A DNA stretch of 42,265 nt, from contig JAUVWI010000027.1 in assembly GCA_030604195.1 (NCBI GenBank), forward strand, positions 1 through 42,265, written 5' to 3'. The notes beneath the pieces were generated by a model. It was not told where the DNA came from and did not search any database. It saw nothing but the letters and a program-made list of their open reading frames with translations. This document shows positions 33,968 through 40,923 of the stretch, piece by piece. This stretch comes from Spirochaetales bacterium (lineage in GTDB: Bacteria; Spirochaetota; Spirochaetia; SZUA-6; DRHE01). Made by a program: the position numbers and the translations under genes. The first letter of the stretch is position 1. Every line of letters begins with the position of its first letter.

Positions 33968-35361
33968 TGCTTTTCAAAAGAGGCATCAATAACTCATTCC
34001 TGCATCCCAAGAATTGGCCGTTAACCCTTAAAATAACCTTAAGCCTGGTTACTATGGTTATGGCTGCGGTAATAAGCATTACCCTTTTATCGATTCGCCG
34101 TGAGCAGCAAACATTTCAAACCGAATTAAAAGAGCAGGCAGTCGTACTGCTTAACACTTTGGAAATTGCCTCTATTGACGCGCTTTATCACCTCGACACC
34201 GATTATTTATCAGACTTAATGGAAGCCCTGGGAGAGAATCAAGGGCTGCTGGTCTCCGGCCGTTTCTATAACCACGAGGGACGGGTAATAGCGGATGCTT
34301 ATAATGAGAGAGCCACTTTGCTGCTCGATATCGATCCCTTTGGCCGGCTCCTGATAGAAAGCTCAACGGCTATCTTCGAATGGCATGAAGATAGATTAAG
34401 AGCCGGGCGCGCCATACACGCCGGAAAGAGCCATTTAGGGGCCATAAGCATTGGGTTACCCATTTTCCCGCTAAAAACCAAGATAAGTGAAATGCGCAAT
34501 CGCGGCTTTAACACCGCCCTGATATTGATCATAGCCGGTGTATTTATCGCTATTATTATAAGCCGTTCCATCAGCGGACCATTGCGGGAAATGGTAAATG
34601 CCACTAAAGCTATTGCTGCCGGGGATCTTTCTCAAAGTATATCCGCCGGCAGCATTGACGAGGTGGGGATACTGGCGGATTCCTTTAATAATATGATCCA
34701 CCGCCTGAGTCAGAGCCTGACATCTCTCAAGGAGAACGAGGAACAACTCAAAGCATCTTTGGCAGAAAAAGAGCTGCTTTTAAAAGAGATCCATCACCGG
34801 GTTAAAAACAATCTCCAGGTAATATCCAGCCTGTTGAAACTTGAGTCCGCAATTACAAAGGATTCCCAGGTCATGGCCATATTAAAGCAGACTCAGGAGA
34901 GGGTGAGGGCTATTGGCATTATCCATGAGATATTAAATAAATCCGATAACTTTTCACTTATTTCCACTGTTGATTATATCCGGCGTCTTACAACCTATCT
35001 GTTCACCTCATACGGGGTAGAAATCAAAACAATAACCCTGAAAACGGATATTGAAGATATGTTGATCGATCTGAATAGAGGAATTCCCTGCGGCTTGATT
35101 ATTAATGAGCTTATTTCCAATTCTCTGAAATACGCTTTTCCGCAAGGTAAAAAGGGTGAAATTACTGTCAGCTTCCATTATAAAGCTGATAAATATATCC
35201 TGGTTATCAGTGATAACGGAGTCGGTTTGCCTGAAGAACTTAATCCGCAGCAAAGCCAAACCCTGGGATTAACAATTGTAAACACCCTGGTAAAGCAACT
35301 TGAAGGTACTATAGAATTTAACGCGCAGGCGGGCACAACCTTTAAAATCATTTTTTTATAG
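33967..35361 (+). CDS. Membrane sensor kinase, HisKA_2 type
   Basis: A 464-residue kinase. TM1 is at about 21-44 and a periplasmic sensor at about 45-175. TM2 is at about 178-198, followed by HAMP (SRSISGPLREMVNATKAIAA) and a short coiled linker. The HisKA_2 dimerisation domain carries H276/H277 in EIHHRVKNNLQVISSLL, diagnostic of this family rather than classical HisKA. The HATPase domain has NELISNSLKYAFPQG, SDNGVGLP and LGLTIVNTLVKQL. Start ATG overlaps the stop of the PhnD-like gene by 1 nt. The likely unit is binding protein plus kinase plus the receiver at 32.6 or 35.5 kb. Confidence 0.9.
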   Translation: MLFKRGINNSFLHPKNWPLTLKITLSLVTMVMAAVISITLLSIRREQQTFQTELKEQAVVLLNTLEIASIDALYHLDTDYLSDLMEALGENQGLLVSGRFYNHEGRVIADAYNERATLLLDIDPFGRLLIESSTAIFEWHEDRLRAGRAIHAGKSHLGAISIGLPIFPLKTKISEMRNRGFNTALILIIAGVFIAIIISRSISGPLREMVNATKAIAAGDLSQSISAGSIDEVGILADSFNNMIHRLSQSLTSLKENEEQLKASLAEKELLLKEIHHRVKNNLQVISSLLKLESAITKDSQVMAILKQTQERVRAIGIIHEILNKSDNFSLISTVDYIRRLTTYLFTSYGVEIKTITLKTDIEDMLIDLNRGIPCGLIINELISNSLKYAFPQGKKGEITVSFHYKADKYILVISDNGVGLPEELNPQQSQTLGLTIVNTLVKQLEGTIEFNAQAGTTFKIIFL

Positions 35362-35390
35362 AGATAGAATACAAAATAAGCTGTTTTCCC

Positions 35391-35420
35391 TTGCTTTCCC
35401 TCTTAATAGCATGCTATACT
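35391..35420 (+). promoter_or_regulatory. Extended -10 promoter ahead of the REC-PAS gene
   Basis: TTGCTT (35391-35396), an 18-nt spacer, and TGC-TATACT (35412-35420) with an extended -10. The leader to ATG 35510 is about 80 nt and contains a GCAGGG/CCCTGC inverted pair (35426-35431 and 35463-35468). GAGGAG just before the ATG is a strong SD. Confidence 0.5.
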
Positions 35421-35509
35421 TATAAGCAGGGCGAGTTGCTTTTGCTGAATAATAGTAACCTACCCTGCCATAATCAAAAGTAAAAAATAACTACTCGAGG
35501 AGAAATAAA

Positions 35510-36265
35510 ATGATACCAGCCAGGATTCTGGTGGTTGAAGATGAAGGGCTGATTGCCCTGGGAATAAAGGAAGGGCTTGAGAGCCAGGGCTATGAGGTTA
35601 CTGCAGTGGCTTCATCTGCCGATGGAGCTATTAACCAGGCATTAAATACTGAACCTGACCTGGTGCTTATGGATATTCACTTAAAGGGTGGTACCGACGG
35701 CATTGAGGCTGCCAGACAAATCAAACAAACATTGAATATTCCGGTGGTTTTTCTTACCGCCTATTCCGACAAAGAAACCCTGAAAAATGCAATAGCGGCG
35801 GAACCCTTCGCCTACCTTGTTAAACCCTTTGAAGAACGAACACTGCATACGACAATCCAGACCTCCCTCCGTAAAGCGGAGCAGGAAAAGAAGGTAGAGT
35901 GGGAGCGGGATTGGCTGGCTTCAATAGTTAACAGCCTGGCAGATAGTGTGATTATTGTTGATTTTAAGGGTATAGTAAAGTATATCAATGCAGTCGCGGA
36001 AGGATTATTAACATTCAGCAGGGAAGAGGCTGAAGGGAAGAGGCTGCCGGAAATACTAAAGCTTATTGACAGGCAAACAGGCTCCGATTGCTCTATCTTA
36101 TTAGCCGAGCCTCTTTTGGCGGGAAAAACAGTTATAAGAAAAAACTGCCTTCTGGTTGCCGGGGAAAAAGATGGAATCTCTATCGATTATACCTGCGCCC
36201 CCTTTGAAAATAAAGCCGGGAATAGAATCGGAGTTATAATCAGCTTACGCCTATCAAATTCCTGA
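35510..36265 (+). CDS. Response regulator with PAS output (REC-PAS)
   Basis: A 251-residue protein. The receiver (4-122) has E10/D11 and phospho-acceptor D55 (LVLMDIHLKGGTDG), the LKGG form found with HisKA_2/HWE kinases, and LVKPFEERTLHTTI. A PAS domain follows at about 138-248 (IVNSLADSVIIVDFKGIVKYI, then FSREEAEGKRL). No enzymatic or DNA-binding output is present. The LMDIHLKGG receiver type and the position right after the HisKA_2 kinase make it the probable cognate partner. It has its own promoter and a strong SD. Confidence 0.88.
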   Translation: MIPARILVVEDEGLIALGIKEGLESQGYEVTAVASSADGAINQALNTEPDLVLMDIHLKGGTDGIEAARQIKQTLNIPVVFLTAYSDKETLKNAIAAEPFAYLVKPFEERTLHTTIQTSLRKAEQEKKVEWERDWLASIVNSLADSVIIVDFKGIVKYINAVAEGLLTFSREEAEGKRLPEILKLIDRQTGSDCSILLAEPLLAGKTVIRKNCLLVAGEKDGISIDYTCAPFENKAGNRIGVIISLRLSNS

Positions 36266-36428
36266 AGATTTTATACTTAAATTGAAAAAAAACACAATTT
36301 ATTTGCTTTTTTATTGAAAAAGTTATTTACCGCCTCAAGGATAATAAGATTAAAGATATTTTGGAATTTCTACACCATCATTTGTAGCAAATGAAGACAT
36401 CTATATTAAATGGAAAAAAGGAGTTGTT

Positions 36429-36902
36429 ATGCTTAAGGGTTTACGGTTTATAGCCACGGCAGCAGCGGCCATGGCAATCTATATACTCATGGCATTCCCT
36501 TTAGACCCAGGCGAAGCGGTTTTGGCCCTGCTGATCTCCTTATTAAGCACAATTTTGATGATAGGCTTTCTTCCCTTCGATTTAAGATTACTCAATCCGG
36601 TTAGAGTCATAAAGGCATTAATCTATCTGCCCTTTTTCTTCCGGAAGATGATCCAGGCCAACATCAGCATTGCCGCCGTAGTATTACAGCCGAAATTGCC
36701 CATAAAACCGGCAATTATAAAAGAAGAAACCGCTCTCTCCTCGGCTGAAGGACGGCTAATTCTGACCAGCTCTATTACCCTGACCCCGGGAACATTGAGT
36801 GTGGATATTGATGATCAAAATGTATTCGTACACTGTGTTTCAGGAACAGGTAAAAAGGTACTGGAGCCCTTTGAAAAACGTATAAGGGGGATCAGCGAAT
36901 GA
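36429..36902 (+). CDS. Na+/H+ antiporter subunit MrpE/MnhE-like (MbhA-like)
   Basis: A 157-residue membrane protein with two N-terminal membrane helices (about 5-24 and 27-48) and a third near 60-75, then the soluble MrpE signature: PIIKEET-like PAIIKEETALSSAEGRLILTSSITLTPGTLSVDID, which contains the conserved N/S-SITLTPGT. It is the first gene of the Mrp/Mbh-type cluster and has AAAAAAGGAG 6 nt before its ATG. In Mbh/Mbs-type complexes this subunit belongs to the Mrp-derived sodium/proton module. The leader 36266-36428 is A/T-rich, and I see no convincing promoter there. Confidence 0.9.
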   Translation: MLKGLRFIATAAAAMAIYILMAFPLDPGEAVLALLISLLSTILMIGFLPFDLRLLNPVRVIKALIYLPFFFRKMIQANISIAAVVLQPKLPIKPAIIKEETALSSAEGRLILTSSITLTPGTLSVDIDDQNVFVHCVSGTGKKVLEPFEKRIRGISE

Positions 36903-37150
36903 TCGAAACAATTGTCTTTCTGATATTGGGAGCTGCAGCGCTGCTGGCACTCTATAAGCTGTTAACTTTCAAAGAGGCCTCAAAGAAGGTGCTGGTACTC
37001 GATGTTTTAACAACCCTGATAACCGGCGTACTGGTGGTATTGAGTCTTGTTTTTGATTCCCACTTTCTCCTGGATATTGCCCTGGTATATGCCATTCTCT
37101 CATTTGCAGCGGTTTTAGTGGTGGCCAGATACCTGGAAGGGGGGCTATAG
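36899..37150 (+). CDS. Antiporter subunit MrpF/MnhF-like (MbhB-like)
   Basis: An 83-residue protein of three membrane helices (about 3-22, 32-52 and 57-77), with the MrpF pattern VLVLDVLTTLITGVLVVL in which an intramembrane Asp is conserved. Usual length is 80-95. Its ATG overlaps the MrpE stop by 4 nt and its stop abuts the MrpG ATG directly. Confidence 0.88.
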   Translation: MIETIVFLILGAAALLALYKLLTFKEASKKVLVLDVLTTLITGVLVVLSLVFDSHFLLDIALVYAILSFAAVLVVARYLEGGL

Positions 37151-37468
37151 ATGTTTATTATCGGTTACATCCTGCTTTTGATCGGCGCAGTATTTATTTT
37201 CCTTGGAATCCTGGGAGTTTTCCGTATGCCGGATATCTTTAACAAGCTTCAGGCGGGCACCAAAGCCACTACCCTGGGCTTTATCTCTCTTGTTGCCGGT
37301 ATGATCTTCATTCATCCCGAATGGTGGGGCAAGCTCCTTTTAATCGGCTTTTTCGTTCTCCTGACCAACCCCATAGGCAGTCACAACCTGGCCAGGGCCG
37401 CTCACTCCAACAGGGAAGAGATGATTATCCATGGTGAAAATGCTTTAAGCAAAAAGGAGGAGGCTTAG
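37151..37468 (+). CDS. Antiporter subunit MrpG/MnhG-like (MbhC-like)
   Basis: A 105-residue protein with three membrane helices and the MrpG signature GVFRMPDIFNKLQAGTKATTLGF, then LLTNPIGSHNLARAAH. Length matches the family (100-120). It starts immediately at the MrpF stop and ends 2 nt before the DUF4040 gene, with AAGGAGGAGG at its 3' end serving the next start. Confidence 0.9.
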   Translation: MFIIGYILLLIGAVFIFLGILGVFRMPDIFNKLQAGTKATTLGFISLVAGMIFIHPEWWGKLLLIGFFVLLTNPIGSHNLARAAHSNREEMIIHGENALSKKEEA

Positions 37469-37470
37469 AT

Positions 37471-37722
37471 ATGGAGGCAGCTATTATTGTGCTGGGCTTT
37501 ATAATGCTGGCAGGGGCAATTTCCGTGCTCTTTCAGAAATCATTGAAGAACGCAATCATTACCTTCGGTATTGTCAGCCTGATATCGGCGCTTATGTTCA
37601 CCCTGATGAAGGCATACGATGTGGCCATAACCGAAGCCTCTATAGGGGCCCTATTGACTATCGCCCTGTTTTTCTGGGCTTTAAAAAGATTAGAGGAGGA
37701 TGGTTATGATGAAAAGAAATGA
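37471..37722 (+). CDS. DUF4040/MbhD-like hydrogenase membrane subunit
   Basis: An 83-residue protein with three membrane helices. KSLKNAIITFGIVSLISALMF and the conserved DVAITEASIGALLTIALFFWAL are DUF4040 marks; this corresponds to the C-terminal part of MrpA that is separate in Mbh/Mbs-type complexes. That splitting argues for an Mbh-like complex rather than a simple Mrp antiporter. It overlaps the next gene by 17 nt. Confidence 0.9.
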   Translation: MEAAIIVLGFIMLAGAISVLFQKSLKNAIITFGIVSLISALMFTLMKAYDVAITEASIGALLTIALFFWALKRLEEDGYDEKK

Positions 37723-38473
37723 ACCCTTAATCAACCTCTTTGGCCTCATCCTGATTATTCTCCTGGCAGTTTTTGTATACCTGGCTCTAACCGATAGCAG
37801 GCAGGGGCTGACCATGATGAGCGCTGATTTAGAGCAGCGCGTTTCCTACAGTTATCTATTAAAGAATGTAACCGCGGCCGGCCGCACAGAGAATCAGCAT
37901 GGCCAGGCGGAAGTAATACCGGGCGGAGAGGGCTATGAGAATGGCGCTGTAAATATTGTTACCGCCATAGTGGCGGATTACCGGATGCTCGATACCTTCG
38001 GTGAGATCCTGGTGCTCTTTGCCGCAAGCGCCGGTGTGAGCCTTATAATGGTTGAAAGAAAAAGAGGAAAAGCAAAAGAGGCCAGCGAAATCGTAAGAAC
38101 AGCGGTGCCCATTATTATGCTCTTCGCTTTGGTTACCGGCTTTTACATTATCTCACACGGTCATCTGACCCCGGGCGGCGGTTTTCCGGGCGGAGCCATT
38201 ATCGCTTCCGTGTTTATTCTGCAATTCCTCGCTTTTCAGAAAAGCTCCCGTAACAAAGCCTTTAGAATACTCGAATCCCTGGCAGGCATCGGCCTGCTGG
38301 CCATGGGGCTTATCGGCCTCTACCTTGAAGGCTCGCTCTTTGCCAACTTTCTACCTACCGGACCATTGGGAGCCACCATCAGCGCCGCCGGTATTATGAT
38401 TATTTACGCTCTGATCGGTATTAAGGTGGCCGCGGAGTTGAGCTCAATTTCAGCCGACTTCATAGGAGAATAG
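37706..38473 (+). CDS. Fused MbhE-MrpB/MnhB-like antiporter subunit
   Basis: A 255-residue fusion. The N-terminal half has one membrane helix, a loop, then VNIVTAIVADYRMLDTFGEILVLFAA, the end of MrpA found as MbhE. The C-terminal half is MrpB, with HGHLTPGGGFPGGAIIASVF and two more helices. MbhE and MbhF are separate genes in Pyrococcus. ATG 37706 is preferred because GAGGAGG ends 6 nt before it; ATG 37700 is in frame but abuts the SD. It is followed by the MrpC-like gene after 1 nt. Confidence 0.88.
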   Translation: MMKRNEPLINLFGLILIILLAVFVYLALTDSRQGLTMMSADLEQRVSYSYLLKNVTAAGRTENQHGQAEVIPGGEGYENGAVNIVTAIVADYRMLDTFGEILVLFAASAGVSLIMVERKRGKAKEASEIVRTAVPIIMLFALVTGFYIISHGHLTPGGGFPGGAIIASVFILQFLAFQKSSRNKAFRILESLAGIGLLAMGLIGLYLEGSLFANFLPTGPLGATISAAGIMIIYALIGIKVAAELSSISADFIGE

Positions 38474-38474
38474 A

Positions 38475-38828
38475 ATGGAAACCATGCTTTTTATATTAAG
38501 CGCCTTCTCCCTGATACTGACAGGTTTATTCGGGGTCTTAACCAGGAAAAACCTGGTTAAAATTCTTCTATCGCTCAATATTTTAGAAACGGGAATCAAT
38601 CTGCTGGTAGTTAGTCTGGGGTATTTCCAGGGAGGCAAAGCGCCGATCCTTACCAACTCCATATCTGCAGCCCAGGGAATGAATTTTGTTGACCCCCTGC
38701 CCCAAGCCCTGGTACTGACCTCTATAGTGATCGGGCTTGGCACTACGGCCCTGGCCCTGACCCTGATTCTCAACCACTTTCGCAGCCACCGGGCTTTAGA
38801 ATTTGTCAGATTAGAGGTGAATGAATGA
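38475..38828 (+). CDS. Antiporter subunit MrpC/MnhC-like (NuoK-related)
   Basis: A 117-residue protein with three membrane helices, homologous to NuoK: GVLTRKNLVKILLSLNILETGINLLVV carries the conserved glutamate in helix 2, and DPLPQALVLTSIVIGLGTTALAL the family motif in helix 3. Length is normal (110-120). It overlaps the MrpD-like start by 4 nt. Confidence 0.92.
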   Translation: METMLFILSAFSLILTGLFGVLTRKNLVKILLSLNILETGINLLVVSLGYFQGGKAPILTNSISAAQGMNFVDPLPQALVLTSIVIGLGTTALALTLILNHFRSHRALEFVRLEVNE

Positions 38829-40357
38829 ATAGAGAAGTTATTATACTGCTTTTTCCCCTACTGGCAACATTTATGATTCCCGCGGGAACAATTATTTCCA
38901 AAAACTTCGGCAGGGTGCTCTCTCTCTTAGCCTATGCTGCCGGAATAATCTATGGCCTGCTGCTAATGCCTTTGATCATAGTACGAGCGCGGTCAGTTAT
39001 AATTGGCAACTGGCTGCCGCCTTTCGGCATCAATCTCTTCTTCAGCCCCCTGACTCTAGGGCTGGTTCTCTTTATTTTTTTTCTGGCTCTCTCTATTCTG
39101 CTCTTTGACCTTAAGAATACTGAAAGCAAAAAGGGACAGTACTATCTGCTATTCAATCTTTTAGTAACCGCTTCAGCCGGGCTTATCCTTACCGGTGATC
39201 TCTTCAATATCTTCGTTTTTCTGGAAATCGCGGGAATCGCTTCCTTTTCCATGATTGCCGCGGGCAGGAGCAACGCCGGAAGCTCAGGAGCGCTGAAGTA
39301 TCTGATACAGGCACAGCTCACCACCCTGCTGATGCTCGGCGGCATCGGTCTGCTCTATAGCGCTACCGGAGTATTAAATATAGCTTTCCTGTCAAACTTC
39401 GAAGAGCTTAACCCATACTTTGCTTTTCTCACTTTATTGCTGATCCTGCTGCCCCTCTTTCTGGAGAGCAAGCTCTTTCCCTTCAATTCCTGGGTGGGCG
39501 GCGTTTACCAGGGGTCCGAGCCCTCTTTGGCCGCTGCTTTAAGCGGAATTGCCGGTGTTGCCGCGGTCCTGGTTCTGGCCAGGCTTACTCTGACCATGAT
39601 GGGAAGCTCATCCGCATTTGCCGGCGCTACGGAGAAGATAAGAGTTCTACTTCTGCTGCTTGGAGCCGCATCGATCTTAATCGGTGAAACAGCAGCCTTC
39701 CGCGAAAAAAATCTTAAAAAAGTGCTCGCCTATTCCTCTATCGGCCAGATTGGTATGGTAGTGGCGGGGATCAGTATTGCAAATACTTATGCTGTAAGGG
39801 GCGCATTGTTCCTGCTGCTCAGTCACGGGGCAGCCAAGGTACTGCTCTTTTTAACAGCCGGCTTTTTCATAAACAAAGCGGCAACGCCCATCTGGAAAGA
39901 TATGAAGGGCCTGGCCCGAAGAATGCCGTTGGCAGGAGCTTTCTTTGTAATCGGGGCCATGGCTCTGATGGGTATTCCCCTGCTCTCCGGTTTCTGGGCC
40001 AAGCTTGAATTGATCAGGGGAGCTGTCACTGCCGGAGGCTTAGCCGTAGTGGCGGTTGGAGCCATTCTGCTTGCCACTATTCTCGAGGGCGTCTATTTCA
40101 TGCGCATAGGTCATTCGCTCTTTGAAGAGGTCGAAGTCATAGAATATGGCGGAGTCCTGTCAGAGCAGGGTGACCGCAATAAAACCCGCTACAACGCTGC
40201 CTTCCTGATTCCCTGCCTGCTCCTGGCCCTCTCCCTGATAACAGCAGGACTCTTCCCCGACCTGATAAATAGCTGGCTTTCTTCAGCCGCACACGAATTA
40301 TTGAACAGCCGGACAGATTACACCGGTTTAATACTTAAGGCTGGAGGTGGTTTATGA
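38825..40357 (+). CDS. Antiporter subunit MrpD/MnhD-like (NuoN/M-related proton channel)
   Basis: A 510-residue protein with about 14 membrane helices, full length for the family. Channel features are GDLFNIFVFLEIAGIASF (key Glu), LESKLFPFNSWVGGVYQGSEPSL (Lys), NLKKVLAYSSIGQIGM and HGAAKVLLFLTAG (Lys). Its intactness matters as a control: the same signature blocks that are missing from the next gene are all present here. ATGA overlaps link it to the genes on both sides. Confidence 0.94.
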   Translation: MNREVIILLFPLLATFMIPAGTIISKNFGRVLSLLAYAAGIIYGLLLMPLIIVRARSVIIGNWLPPFGINLFFSPLTLGLVLFIFFLALSILLFDLKNTESKKGQYYLLFNLLVTASAGLILTGDLFNIFVFLEIAGIASFSMIAAGRSNAGSSGALKYLIQAQLTTLLMLGGIGLLYSATGVLNIAFLSNFEELNPYFAFLTLLLILLPLFLESKLFPFNSWVGGVYQGSEPSLAAALSGIAGVAAVLVLARLTLTMMGSSSAFAGATEKIRVLLLLLGAASILIGETAAFREKNLKKVLAYSSIGQIGMVVAGISIANTYAVRGALFLLLSHGAAKVLLFLTAGFFINKAATPIWKDMKGLARRMPLAGAFFVIGAMALMGIPLLSGFWAKLELIRGAVTAGGLAVVAVGAILLATILEGVYFMRIGHSLFEEVEVIEYGGVLSEQGDRNKTRYNAAFLIPCLLLALSLITAGLFPDLINSWLSSAAHELLNSRTDYTGLILKAGGGL

Positions 40358-40923
40358 GCCTGATGACACTCACCATACTGATTCTACTGGCCGGTGGTTT
40401 AGTATCCCTTATTCTCTTCAGAAAGGCAAAAAAACTGCAGTGGATTCTCTTTTTTATGAGCGCCGCTTATTCAACTGCAGCAACTATATTGCTCTACGGT
40501 AAATGGGAACTGGCTGAAACTTTCAGAACCGAATTTTTCAACCTTCATTTGGCCAATACTAAAATGGGCTGGCTCTTTCTGGCCGCCTCTACAATTGTAA
40601 CCCTGCTTATCTCAATTTTTTCCCTCTCCTACAATGATAAAAAACATGCCACCGGCATTGCGCCGCTCTGGACCATGCTGCTGGCCGCAATATTTATTAT
40701 CCGGAAAGCAACCGGGAGCTTTTCAATAGCTGAATCGGTAAATCTGCTCGCCCTGCAGTGGCAGGAGGAGAGCGCCCTGCTCTATTCGCTGGTTATCCTG
40801 CTCTCCCTGGCCTTCTTTACCAAATCCGCAATCGCTCCCTTTTACATGTGGCCGGCCAAAGCCCACGCCGAAGCCCCGGATGATTTCTCAGCCTTTCTCT
40901 CCGGCATCATGATCAAGTTATGA
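40354..40923 (+). CDS. Second MrpD-like subunit (MbsH'-like), truncated and internally shortened
   Basis: A 189-residue product, where a complete MrpD/MbsH'-type subunit has about 450-500. The N-terminal helices look normal. At codons 112-113 (nt about 40690) the text jumps from [13 protein letters not shown] to [17 protein letters not shown]; the conserved D-L-L-T-F-F-I-F-W-E type segment expected between them, some 50-60 residues, is absent. After [18 protein letters not shown] the expected G-(V/A)-Y-G is replaced by TGA (40921-40923). The next ORF begins there with [10 protein letters not shown], a motif from further along the same protein family. It is therefore the 5' part of a gene carrying at least two deletions. 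Confidence 0.8.
   Translation: MSLMTLTILILLAGGLVSLILFRKAKKLQWILFFMSAAYSTAATILLYGKWELAETFRTEFFNLHLANTKMGWLFLAASTIVTLLISIFSLSYNDKKHATGIAPLWTMLLAAIFIIRKATGSFSIAESVNLLALQWQEESALLYSLVILLSLAFFTKSAIAPFYMWPAKAHAEAPDDFSAFLSGIMIKL

Noticed and set aside
36314-36345. TTGAAA ... GATAAT as promoter of the Mrp-like cluster
   Set aside because: The spacer is 20 nt, too long for a confident sigma-70 call.
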